NCBI GenBank assembly: GCA_003484865.1
Contig: DMZT01000347.1
Location: forward strand, 1 to 9,918
Source: Stenotrophomonas sp.
GTDB taxonomy: Bacteria; Pseudomonadota; Gammaproteobacteria; Xanthomonadales; Xanthomonadaceae
Length of the DNA: 9,918 nt
Direction of reading: 5' to 3'
Shown: positions 1-6,236 of the stretch, one piece after another
How positions within the stretch are numbered: the stretch's first letter is position 1
Layout: each line of letters starts with the position of its first letter
Notes under the pieces: model-generated
Seen by the model: only the letters and a program-made list of their open reading frames with translations
Told to the model about the DNA's origin: nothing
The model's database searches: none
Made by a program: the position numbers and the translations under genes

Positions 1-10
1 CTTGACCTCG

Positions 11-48
11 GGCAGCGCGCCGGCGACGGAACGCTGCCTTCTTTTTTC
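11..48 (+). terminator. Rho-independent terminator of an upstream + strand gene
   Basis: GGCAGCG (11-17) pairs perfectly with CGCTGCC (32-38), with a 14-nt loop that contains a small self-complementary CGCCGGCG. The T-rich run TTCTTTTTTC follows at 39-48. This is the usual form of an intrinsic terminator. The gene it ends lies outside the window, so its identity is unknown. It separates that gene from the Fur-type promoter that follows directly. Confidence 0.6.
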
Positions 49-52
49 ACAA

Positions 53-71
53 ATTGCGAATCATTCTCATC
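53..71 (+). promoter_or_regulatory. Fur box (iron-responsive operator)
   Basis: TGCGAATCATTCTCA (55-69) matches the 7-1-7 Fur consensus TGATAATnATTATCA at 11 of 14 defined positions and has a perfect GAATnATTC core. The flanks resemble gammaproteobacterial AATGAGAATCATTCTCATT sites. It sits on the candidate promoter, so iron-loaded Fur would be expected to repress the downstream genes and iron starvation to induce them. This fits a role for the locus in iron reduction or uptake. Confidence 0.7.
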
Positions 72-82
72 AATGGTGTAAT
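54..82 (+). promoter_or_regulatory. Candidate sigma70 promoter for the PepSY-DUF2271-DUF4198 genes
   Basis: TTGCGA (54-59, 4 of 6 to the -35 consensus) and TGTAAT (77-82, 5 of 6 to the -10 consensus) are separated by exactly 17 bp. Transcription would start near 89, leaving a leader of about 20 nt before the GTG start at 111. The Fur box lies over the -35 element and spacer, the classical position for repression. Assigned from sequence match only. Confidence 0.5.
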
Positions 83-110
83 TCGCCCCTCAGTACTCTC
101 TCTCCCGACC

Positions 111-749
111 GTGGCCACCAGCGCTCCTTCTTCCAGCGTGCAACAACAACGCCGCGGCTTCTGGCTGCGCACGCTGCACCAGTGGCACTGGATCAGCTCG
201 GCGGTGTGCCTGATCGGCATGCTGCTGTTCGCCGCGACCGGCATCACCTTGAACCACGCGGCCAGGATCGAAGCCACGCCGCAGGTGGTCAGCCGCCAGC
301 TCGAGCTGCCTGCTGACCTGCTCGGCAAGTTGGGCGACCGCGCCGATGGCCACGCGCCCATTCCCCGGGTGGCCAGCCGCTGGCTGGATGCGCAGCTCGG
401 CATCTCGATCGGGCGCCGCCCGGCCGAATGGTCCGATGGCGAAATCTATCTCTCCATGCCCAGCCCGGGGGCCGATGCCTGGCTGAGCATCGACCGCGAA
501 ACGGGCGACGTGGAATACGAATCCACCGCACGCGGCTGGGTGTCCTATTTCAACGATCTGCACAAAGGGCGCAATGCCGGGCCCGCCTGGGGCTGGTTCC
601 TGGATATCTTCGCCGTGGCCTGCCTGGTGTTCTGCATCACCGGCCTGTTCCTGCTGCACCTGCATGCCCGCCAGCGCCGCATGACCTGGCCGCTGGTCGG
701 CCTGGGCCTGCTGATCCCGCTGCTGATCGCCCTGATCCTCATCCACTGA
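111..749 (+). CDS. PepSY-associated transmembrane protein, probable haem-binding transmembrane electron carrier
   Basis: A membrane protein of 212 aa from GTG 111. Three hydrophobic segments are seen, at about residues 28-47, 160-183 and 193-211, with a roughly 110-residue extracytoplasmic section between the first two. Hallmarks of the PepSY_TM family are the histidine pair in LHQWHW (H23, H26), the NHA after TM1 (H49), DLHKGR (H151) and the HLH after TM2. In related PepSY reductases such membrane histidines bind haem b and carry electrons across the inner membrane, often to ferric siderophores. A TTG at 54 in the same frame is unlikely to be the start because it falls inside the Fur box and -35 element. 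GTG 111 has no clear Shine-Dalgarno, so the start is moderately certain. It is the first gene of the Fur-controlled unit, 22 nt before the DUF2271 gene. The electron-transfer role is inferred from family and context. Confidence 0.85.
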   Translation: MATSAPSSSVQQQRRGFWLRTLHQWHWISSAVCLIGMLLFAATGITLNHAARIEATPQVVSRQLELPADLLGKLGDRADGHAPIPRVASRWLDAQLGISIGRRPAEWSDGEIYLSMPSPGADAWLSIDRETGDVEYESTARGWVSYFNDLHKGRNAGPAWGWFLDIFAVACLVFCITGLFLLHLHARQRRMTWPLVGLGLLIPLLIALILIH

Positions 750-771
750 CCGTCCCTTCCGGAGCCGCACC

Positions 772-1290
772 ATGCGCGTCACCCTGACCATCGCCCTGAG
801 CGGCCTGCTGGCCACCTCGCCGGCCTATGCCACCACCCTGGATATCAACGTCGAGGTGCCCAAGCTCAACGTGGCCGAGTACCACCGCCCGTATGTGGCC
901 GTGTGGCTGGAAGGGGCCGACCAGAAGGTCGCCGCCAACCTCTCCGTCTGGTACCAGCAGACCGGCAACGCCGAAGGCCATGGCACCAAGTGGCTGCCCG
1001 ACCTGCGCCAGTGGTGGCGCAAGAGCGGCCGCACGCTGGAGGTGCCGGTGGACGGCGTGACCGGCCCGACCCGCCCGGTCGGCAAGCACGCGCTCTCCTT
1101 CAGCGACAAGCAGCCGGCGCTCAAGGCGCTGGCACCGGGCAACTACACCCTCGTGGTGGAAGCGGTGCGCGAAGTCGGCGGCCGCGAACTGCTCAAGATC
1201 CCCTTCACCTGGCCGGCCACGTCCGCCCAGTCCGGCAAGGCCCAGGGCGCGACCGAACTCGGTCTGGTCACCCTGACCGCCAAGCCCTGA
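772..1290 (+). CDS. DUF2271 family periplasmic protein, candidate flavinylated electron acceptor
   Basis: A protein of 172 aa with a Sec signal peptide (residues 1-20, cleavage after AYA), so it should act in the periplasm. The body matches the DUF2271 pattern: a beta-rich domain with PYVAVWLE (40-47), a tryptophan-rich [13 protein letters not shown] segment (74-86) and a C-terminal strand [15 protein letters not shown] (123-137). Residues 94-100 read DGVTGPT, close to the D-x-x-[ST]-G-[AS]-T motif where ApbE attaches FMN to threonine in proteins such as NqrC. Here proline replaces the usual alanine or serine. A GGAG at 761-764, 7 nt before the ATG, fixes the start. It lies 22 nt after the PepSY gene and 25 nt before the DUF4198 gene. 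DUF2271 proteins are often encoded beside PepSY and ApbE genes. The acceptor role is inference. Confidence 0.85.
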   Translation: MRVTLTIALSGLLATSPAYATTLDINVEVPKLNVAEYHRPYVAVWLEGADQKVAANLSVWYQQTGNAEGHGTKWLPDLRQWWRKSGRTLEVPVDGVTGPTRPVGKHALSFSDKQPALKALAPGNYTLVVEAVREVGGRELLKIPFTWPATSAQSGKAQGATELGLVTLTAKP

Positions 1291-1315
1291 TCCCCCATCC
1301 ACCTGGAGTTTTTCG

Positions 1316-2122
1316 ATGAAGCGCACGCTCGTCCTCGCCGCCGCCATGGCCGCCGCACTTCCGTTCTCCGCCCTGGCCCACAAGGCCTGGCTGCAGCCCT
1401 CGCAGACCGTGATCGCGGGCACCAACCCGTGGATCACCGTCGATGCGGCGGTCTCCAACGACCTGTTCTATTTCAACCACGTGCCGCTGCGCCTGGACAG
1501 CCTGGTCATCACCGCGCCGGACGGCAGCACCGTGCAGCCGCAGAACGCGGCGACCGGCAAGTTCCGCAGCGTGTTCGATGTCGAGCTGACCCAGCAGGGC
1601 ACCTACCGCCTGGCCACGGTCAACAACGGTCTGTCGGCCAGCTGGGAAGAGGACGGCAAGCCCAAGCGCTGGCGCGGTACGCCGGCCACCTTCGCCACCG
1701 AAGTGCCGAAGAACGCCAGGAACCTGCAGGTCTCGCAGTCGGTCGGTCGCGTGGAAACCTTCGTCACCAACGGCACCCCGAACGACACCGCGCTCAAGCC
1801 GACCAACCAGGGCATCGAGATGATCGCGCTGGCTCACCCGAACGATCTGGTCGCCGGTGAAGCCGCGCGCTTCCGCGTGCTGGTCGACGGCAAGCCGACC
1901 GCCGGCCTGGCGTTCGAGATCACCCGCGGCGGCACCCGGTACCGCAACGCCCAGGACGAGATCAAGGTCAGCACCGATGCCAAGGGCGAGTTCGCCGTCA
2001 CCTGGCCGGAAGCAGGCATGTACTGGCTGGAAACCGGCACCGAGGACAGCAAGACCTCGATCAAGGAAGCCAAGCAGCGTCGCCAGAGCAACGTCACCAC
2101 GCTGGAAGTGCTGCCCGAGTAA
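1316..2122 (+). CDS. DUF4198 domain-containing periplasmic protein
   Basis: A protein of 268 aa with a clear Sec signal peptide; cleavage after ALA (residue 21) leaves histidine 22 as the first mature residue (HKAWLQPS). An N-terminal beta domain (about 22-160) is followed by an Ig-like domain (about 175-240), where [17 protein letters not shown] and [19 protein letters not shown] form typical strands. Some DUF4198 relatives sit with nickel or cobalt uptake systems, so metal binding is possible, but the true ligand is unknown. GGAG at 1305-1308, 7 nt before the ATG, supports the start. It is the last gene before a strong terminator. Its co-transcription with the PepSY and DUF2271 genes under a Fur box suggests a periplasmic part in iron reduction or metal handling. 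The family call is firm; the function is not. Confidence 0.85.
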   Translation: MKRTLVLAAAMAAALPFSALAHKAWLQPSQTVIAGTNPWITVDAAVSNDLFYFNHVPLRLDSLVITAPDGSTVQPQNAATGKFRSVFDVELTQQGTYRLATVNNGLSASWEEDGKPKRWRGTPATFATEVPKNARNLQVSQSVGRVETFVTNGTPNDTALKPTNQGIEMIALAHPNDLVAGEAARFRVLVDGKPTAGLAFEITRGGTRYRNAQDEIKVSTDAKGEFAVTWPEAGMYWLETGTEDSKTSIKEAKQRRQSNVTTLEVLPE

Positions 2123-2165
2123 CGGCCTTCGGCGCGGCCGCTGCACGCGCCGTCCACCTCACCCC

Positions 2166-2192
2166 GCCCCCGTCGACACGACGGGGGCTTTT
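2166..2192 (+). terminator. Strong rho-independent terminator after the DUF4198 gene
   Basis: GCCCCCGTCG (2166-2175) and CGACGGGGGC (2179-2188) form a perfect 10-bp GC-rich stem with a 3-nt loop, followed by TTTT (2189-2192). It should end or sharply reduce transcription from the Fur-type promoter before apbE. Confidence 0.85.
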
Positions 2193-2212
2193 CACCCGAT
2201 GCAGTCCGGCCA

Positions 2213-2231
2213 TCGGGCTTACTAGGCCCGA
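2213..2231 (+). promoter_or_regulatory. Hairpin directly before the apbE start
   Basis: TCGGGC (2213-2218) pairs with GCCCGA (2226-2231); a T-G and a T-A pair extend the stem to 8 bp with loop ACT. It ends one base before the GTG start at 2233 and contains the only Shine-Dalgarno-like bases (AGG, 2224-2226). It has no T-run, so it is not a terminator. It could limit translation initiation of apbE. Its function is inferred. Confidence 0.35.
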
Positions 2232-2232
2232 C

Positions 2233-3225
2233 GTGCCCATCCCCATGAACAACCCGGATCTCGACATCGCCAGCCTCGGCGGCCACACCATGGGCACCAC
2301 CTGGCAGGTAAAGCTGGCCGTGGCGCGCAGCCGCGACCTGCACCCGCTGCACGCCGGCATCCAGGCGCAGCTGGACGCCATCGTGGCGCAGATGAGCACG
2401 TGGGAAGCCGACAGCGATATCGCGCGCTTCAACCGTGCGCCCGCGGGTGAGTGGCAGGCGCTGCCGCCCTTGTTCGACACCGTGATGCAGTGCGCGCTGG
2501 ACATCGCACAGCGCAGCGGCGGCGCCTTCGATCCGACCATCGGCCCGTTGGTGGCCTTGTGGGGATTCGGCGCACAGGCGCAGGCCCGGCGCATTCCCGA
2601 TGCGGCCGCCCTCGCCGCCACCCGTGCGCGGTGTGGCTGGGAACGGCTGCAGTGGCAGCCCGGTCGCCTGCTGCAACCCGGTGGGCTGGCGCTGGATCTG
2701 TCGGCGATTGCCAAGGGATTTGGTGTCGATCAGGTCAGCAGGTGGCTGCGCGGGAACGGGGTGCACGCCGCACTGGTGGAGGTCGGCGGCGAGCTGCACG
2801 GCTTTGGCCGCAAGCCTGATGACCAGCCGTGGCGCGTGCTGGTGGAATCGGCCCCGGAAGACGATGCACAGGCAGACCATCCGCCACGCGTGCTCGCGCT
2901 GGGAGATCGGGCGGTGGCCACCTCCGGTGATCGCTGGCATCACTTCGAACAGGGCGGCGAGCAGTTCAGCCACACGCTGGATCCGCGCACCGGTGCACCG
3001 GTCACGCGCGCTGCGGCCGCGGTCACCGTGGTCGCCGACAGTGCCATGCAGGCCGATGCCTGGGCCACCGCATTGACGGTGATGGGCCCCGACGAGGGCA
3101 TCGCATTTGCGCGCACCCATGCACTGGCCGCCCGCGTTGTCAGCCGGGGCGCGCACGGGATCGAGGAACAGATGAGTCCCGCATTCGAGCACCTGCTCGC
3201 CGACGACCGCGTGGGCGCGGCATGA
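2233..3225 (+). CDS. apbE: FAD:protein FMN transferase (ApbE), without a signal peptide
   Basis: ApbE uses FAD and Mg2+ to attach FMN covalently to a threonine or serine of target proteins. All family landmarks are present in the 330 aa: HTMGTTW (18-24), STWEADSDIARFNR (55-68), GGAFDPTIGPL (96-106), DLSAIAKGFGVDQV (155-168), VEVGGELHGFG (182-192), ATSGD (229-233), HTLDPRTGAPV (247-257) and the metal-site D275/T279 in ADAWATAL. The N-terminus is short and polar, with no signal peptide or lipobox, unlike most ApbE proteins, which are exported. No upstream in-frame start would add one. The start is GTG 2233 (weak AGG) or ATG 2245 (four codons later); neither has a good ribosome site. The gene follows a terminator with no evident promoter and overlaps the reductase gene by ATGA, so the two are translationally coupled. 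The enzyme family is certain; cellular location and target are open. Confidence 0.95.
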   Translation: MPIPMNNPDLDIASLGGHTMGTTWQVKLAVARSRDLHPLHAGIQAQLDAIVAQMSTWEADSDIARFNRAPAGEWQALPPLFDTVMQCALDIAQRSGGAFDPTIGPLVALWGFGAQAQARRIPDAAALAATRARCGWERLQWQPGRLLQPGGLALDLSAIAKGFGVDQVSRWLRGNGVHAALVEVGGELHGFGRKPDDQPWRVLVESAPEDDAQADHPPRVLALGDRAVATSGDRWHHFEQGGEQFSHTLDPRTGAPVTRAAAAVTVVADSAMQADAWATALTVMGPDEGIAFARTHALAARVVSRGAHGIEEQMSPAFEHLLADDRVGAA

Positions 3226-4835
3226 GTCTGCGTCCTTCCCGTGCGTGGCTGGGCAACCTGGCGGTCATGTTGTTGCTGGCGGTCATCGCCTGGGCGCTGC
3301 TGCGCCTGCATCTGGGTGACGCGTGGTGGCAGAGCGCACCCCTGGCCTCGCAGTGGCGCTGGGCAGCGGGCAGCCTGGTGGGCTATGCCGCGTTCTGCAC
3401 GCTGATCTGGTGGCGCGGGCGCGCGCGCGAAGACCACGTGGCCGACAACGGACCCGCACCGATCCTGCTTGTCTGGGCGAGCCAGACCGGCTTCGCGCAG
3501 CAGCTGTGCGAACGCAGTGCGCAGGCGTTGCGCGCTGCCGGCCTGCCGGTCCGCATCCGCGCGCTGCATGCGGTGACGGCCGAGCTTCTGCAGCGCAGCG
3601 GGCAGGTGTTGTTCGTGGTCAGCACCACCGGCGAAGGCGATGCGCCGGATCATGCCCTGCCCTTCCTGCGCAAGGTGATGCCACAGGCGCTCGCATTGCC
3701 GCAGCTGCAGTACGGCGTGCTGGCGCTGGGTGATCGCAGCTACGGACATTTCTGCGCCTTCGGCCACCAGCTCGATGCGTGGCTGCGTCAGCACGGCGCG
3801 CATCCGCTGTTCGATACCGTGGAGGTAGACAACGCCGATCCCGGCGCACTGCGCCACTGGCAGCAACTGCTCGGCCAGCTCGGTGGTGAAGCGACCGAAC
3901 TGCCGGACTGGGCCCCGGCCGATTATCTGCCCTGGCAACTGCAGGCGCGCCATCTGGAAAACCCGGGCAGCCCGGGCGCACCGACCTACCGCATCACCCT
4001 GGTGCCTGCCGATGGCGTGCTGCCGACGTGGCAGGCCGGCGACGTGGTCGAGATCGGGCCGCAGCATTCGCCGGCCGAGGTCGAGGCCTGGCTGCGCGAT
4101 ACCCCCTGGGAGGGCGATGCGGACATCGATGGACAGCCGCTGCGTGCGCATCTCGCGCGGGCGCATCTGCCCAGTGACGGGGAACTCCCGACGTTTGCCG
4201 ACGCAGACGCACTGGTCGCCGGGTTACGCCCGCTGCCGCACCGCGAGTACTCCATCGCCAGCCTGCCTGCCGAAGGCCAGGTGCAGTTGCTGCTGCGCCG
4301 TCAGCTGCGTCCTGATGGCACTCCGGGGCTGGGTAGCGGCTGGTTGTGCGATCACGCTGCGTTGGATGGGCGCATCGATCTGCGCTTCCGCAGCAACCCG
4401 AACTTCCACGGTGCGGCAGCGGCAACGCCGCTGATCCTGATCGGCAACGGCACCGGCATCGCCGGCCTGCGCGCCCACCTGCGCGAGCGGATCAGCGCCG
4501 GCGCTCGCCGCAACTGGCTGCTGTTCGGCGAGCGTACGGCCGCGCACGATTTCTTCTTCGGCGACGACCTGCGCGCCTGGCAGCGCGACGGCTGGATCGC
4601 GCGTCTGGATACGGTGTTCAGTCGCGACGCTGGTGAGCATCACTACGTGCAGGACCGGCTGCAGGCGCAGATCCACACGCTGCAGCAGTGGGTGCACGAC
4701 GGTGCCACGATCCTGGTCTGCGGCAGCCTGCAGGGCATGGCCCCGGCGGTGGATGCGGTGATCGAGCAGGCGCTGGGCCGCGACGGGAAAGAGGCCTTGA
4801 TCGTGGCCGGGCGCTACCGGCGCGACGTGTACTGA
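3222..4835 (+). CDS. Membrane-anchored diflavin NADPH reductase (flavodoxin + FNR, CysJ-like)
   Basis: A protein of 537 aa with two N-terminal membrane helices (about 10-31 and 47-64), then a cytoplasmic flavodoxin domain (80-222) with SQTG (87-90), STTGEGD (134-140) and LGDRSYGHFCAFG (169-181) for FMN. The FAD/NADPH module follows: REYSIAS (341-347), GLGSGWL (369-375), GNGTGIAGLRAHL (408-420), FGER (435-438), YVQD (475-478), VCGS (499-502) and an aromatic C-terminus RYRRDVY like that of CysJ. The segment between the flavodoxin and the FAD motif is short, so the CPR-type connecting domain is reduced. Automated annotation may call it sulfite reductase alpha subunit, but no sulfite reductase genes are nearby. 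The anchor and the PepSY/ApbE context fit a role in passing NADPH electrons into the membrane. Its ATG overlaps the apbE stop (ATGA). Its end overlaps the convergent HutD gene by 22 bp. The domain call is firm; the partner is inferred. Confidence 0.9.
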   Translation: MSLRPSRAWLGNLAVMLLLAVIAWALLRLHLGDAWWQSAPLASQWRWAAGSLVGYAAFCTLIWWRGRAREDHVADNGPAPILLVWASQTGFAQQLCERSAQALRAAGLPVRIRALHAVTAELLQRSGQVLFVVSTTGEGDAPDHALPFLRKVMPQALALPQLQYGVLALGDRSYGHFCAFGHQLDAWLRQHGAHPLFDTVEVDNADPGALRHWQQLLGQLGGEATELPDWAPADYLPWQLQARHLENPGSPGAPTYRITLVPADGVLPTWQAGDVVEIGPQHSPAEVEAWLRDTPWEGDADIDGQPLRAHLARAHLPSDGELPTFADADALVAGLRPLPHREYSIASLPAEGQVQLLLRRQLRPDGTPGLGSGWLCDHAALDGRIDLRFRSNPNFHGAAAATPLILIGNGTGIAGLRAHLRERISAGARRNWLLFGERTAAHDFFFGDDLRAWQRDGWIARLDTVFSRDAGEHHYVQDRLQAQIHTLQQWVHDGATILVCGSLQGMAPAVDAVIEQALGRDGKEALIVAGRYRRDVY

Positions 4836-5464
4836 GGATTGTCGGCAGGCCCCCAGGCGTTGCGGCCCCCCGCAGTGACACGGATCGCCAGCAACTCGCC
4901 GCCGCCATGCAAGGCAAACCGGTGGCGGTCACCGGCGGCCAACCAGGCGGTATCACCGGCGGCCAGCGGTGCCAGCGACGGCTCGCCTTCGAATTCGGCC
5001 TGGCCGGCAAGCAGATGAATCGCCCACGCCGCCCCGGGTTCGGTGAAGAAGAACATGCTGCCCACCAGCGGCCGGTGCAGCAGCTCGGCCTGCACGGCAT
5101 CGCGCCGCCACATCAGATTGAAATCGTGGGTCACCCCGTCGATCAGTTCGCCGGTCACCTGCGCTTCGCCCGCAAACCGCAGGCGGTCGTGCGGCGGCAT
5201 CAGGGTATGCAGTGCGCCATCGGCGAACCGCAGGTGCAGGCCTTCGCCACGCAGCAGCACCAGTTCGCGGTCGATCCCGGGAAAGGCCGAGAACGCGGCG
5301 TCCTGCTCGATCTCGGCGATCGACAGGCGCACCTGCCAATCGTCGTTGTCGGGCACGCGCAGGATCTCGCGGGTCCAGCCCAGGCCGTTGCGCCAGCGTT
5401 CGCGGCGGTATTCGAAGGAGGGGATGACGCGGCTGGCCGCGCTCAGGACGGTATCGGTCGACAT
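4814..5464 (-). CDS. HutD/Ves family protein
   Basis: A protein of 216 aa from the ATG at 5464. The frame stays open to 5575, but the N-terminal extension has no family similarity, and MSTDTVLSAASR gives the usual length. HutD-family signatures are WRNGLGWTREI (24-34), WQVRLSIAEIEQDAAFSAFPGIDREL (43-68, read in parts), LVLLRGEGL (68-76) and DGVTHDFNLM (109-118). The fold is a cytoplasmic bicupin. In Pseudomonas, HutD tunes expression of histidine-utilisation genes; E. coli Ves is linked to cold stress. No hut genes are seen here, so the role of this copy is uncertain. It lies 37 nt after the YkuD_2 gene on the same strand and could share its transcript. No clear Shine-Dalgarno is seen. Its stop lies inside the 3' end of the convergent reductase gene. 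Confidence 0.85.
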   Translation of the reverse strand: MSTDTVLSAASRVIPSFEYRRERWRNGLGWTREILRVPDNDDWQVRLSIAEIEQDAAFSAFPGIDRELVLLRGEGLHLRFADGALHTLMPPHDRLRFAGEAQVTGELIDGVTHDFNLMWRRDAVQAELLHRPLVGSMFFFTEPGAAWAIHLLAGQAEFEGEPSLAPLAAGDTAWLAAGDRHRFALHGGGELLAIRVTAGGRNAWGPADNPQYTSRR

Positions 5465-5501
5465 GGCGCCAGTGTGCCTGAGCCGACGCAGCAGAGCTGC
5501 C

Positions 5502-6209
5502 TCAGGACACGCCGCCGCAATCGGGTTCCAGCAGGCGCGAACGCGCCAGCCAGTCCTTGTCGGGGTAATACGCAAACACCATCGTGCCGCCGCGCAGACT
5601 GTCGATCAGCGGCCGCGCCACGGACAGCCGCACGGCGGGGCACCCCAGGCTGCGGCCCAGCCGGCCCTGCAGGCGCGCGATCGCCGGATTCACGTACGGC
5701 GCGCCGTGGATGACGATCGCACGGTCGCGGGCATGGTCATTGAAGCCCGGCTCCAGCCCTTCCAGGCGCAGCGAATAGCCGTTGCCGCCCATGTAGGTCT
5801 CCTTGGCGGTGAACGCGCCCAGGCTGGACATGAAACTGCCGTCCTTGTTGGAGAAGTGCTGGGTACGGTTGTCACCGCTGTTGCGCCCATGCGCGACCCA
5901 CTCCTCGAACAGCAGCCGCTGGCGGGTCAGATCGAAAATCCACATGCGCGGTTCGGTCGACGGCCGCGAGTAATCGATCACGCTCAACTTGCCCGGGTCG
6001 ACGCCGAGTTCCGGCCGGCGCAACGCACAGCGCATCGCGCGGGCCGCCAGCTGCAACACGTGTTTGTCCGCAGCCGGTGCGGCCTTGGAGAGCATCTCGG
6101 CCATCTGCACCGGATTCGCCTCCGGGGCCGGCGCAGGGCTGGCCGCGCCCGCCGTGGCGGACGCGATCAGGCCGCAGAACGCGGCAGGCAGCAATTTCAC
6201 AACGGGCAT
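5502..6209 (-). CDS. Murein L,D-transpeptidase, YkuD_2 catalytic domain family
   Basis: An exported protein of 235 aa from the ATG at 6209, with a signal peptide of about 22 residues (hydrophobic stretch LLPAAFCGLIASATAGA). A TTG at 6233 would add 8 residues before the signal and is less likely. After a Pro/Ala linker and a helical stretch (35-65), the catalytic domain carries HGAPYVNP (168-175) and GRSLGCPAVRL (185-195). C190 is the expected nucleophile and H168 the partner histidine; SLGCP is the YkuD_2 form of the SHGC motif. Such enzymes cleave the D-Ala4 bond of stem peptides and make 3-3 cross-links or attach substrates to peptidoglycan in the periplasm; which of these applies here cannot be told. 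It starts 27 nt after the stop of another L,D-transpeptidase gene, so the two are probably co-transcribed. Confidence 0.88.
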   Translation of the reverse strand: MPVVKLLPAAFCGLIASATAGAASPAPAPEANPVQMAEMLSKAAPAADKHVLQLAARAMRCALRRPELGVDPGKLSVIDYSRPSTEPRMWIFDLTRQRLLFEEWVAHGRNSGDNRTQHFSNKDGSFMSSLGAFTAKETYMGGNGYSLRLEGLEPGFNDHARDRAIVIHGAPYVNPAIARLQGRLGRSLGCPAVRLSVARPLIDSLRGGTMVFAYYPDKDWLARSRLLEPDCGGVS

Positions 6210-6236
6210 GGGCAGCACACCAACCGGAGGCAACGC

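Noticed and set aside
54..110. N-terminal extension of the PepSY protein from TTG 54
   Set aside because: The TTG lies inside the Fur box and -35 element, and the extra 19 residues have no membrane or family character. GTG 111 is preferred.
1834..3192. A 452-codon minus-strand open frame, and others opposite the DUF4198, apbE and reductase genes
   Set aside because: They lie opposite genes with clear family motifs and have no motif of their own.
3222..4835. Sulfite reductase flavoprotein subunit (CysJ)
   Set aside because: The membrane anchor, the reduced linker domain and the apbE/PepSY neighbours without cysI argue against sulfite reduction, though the catalytic motifs are shared.
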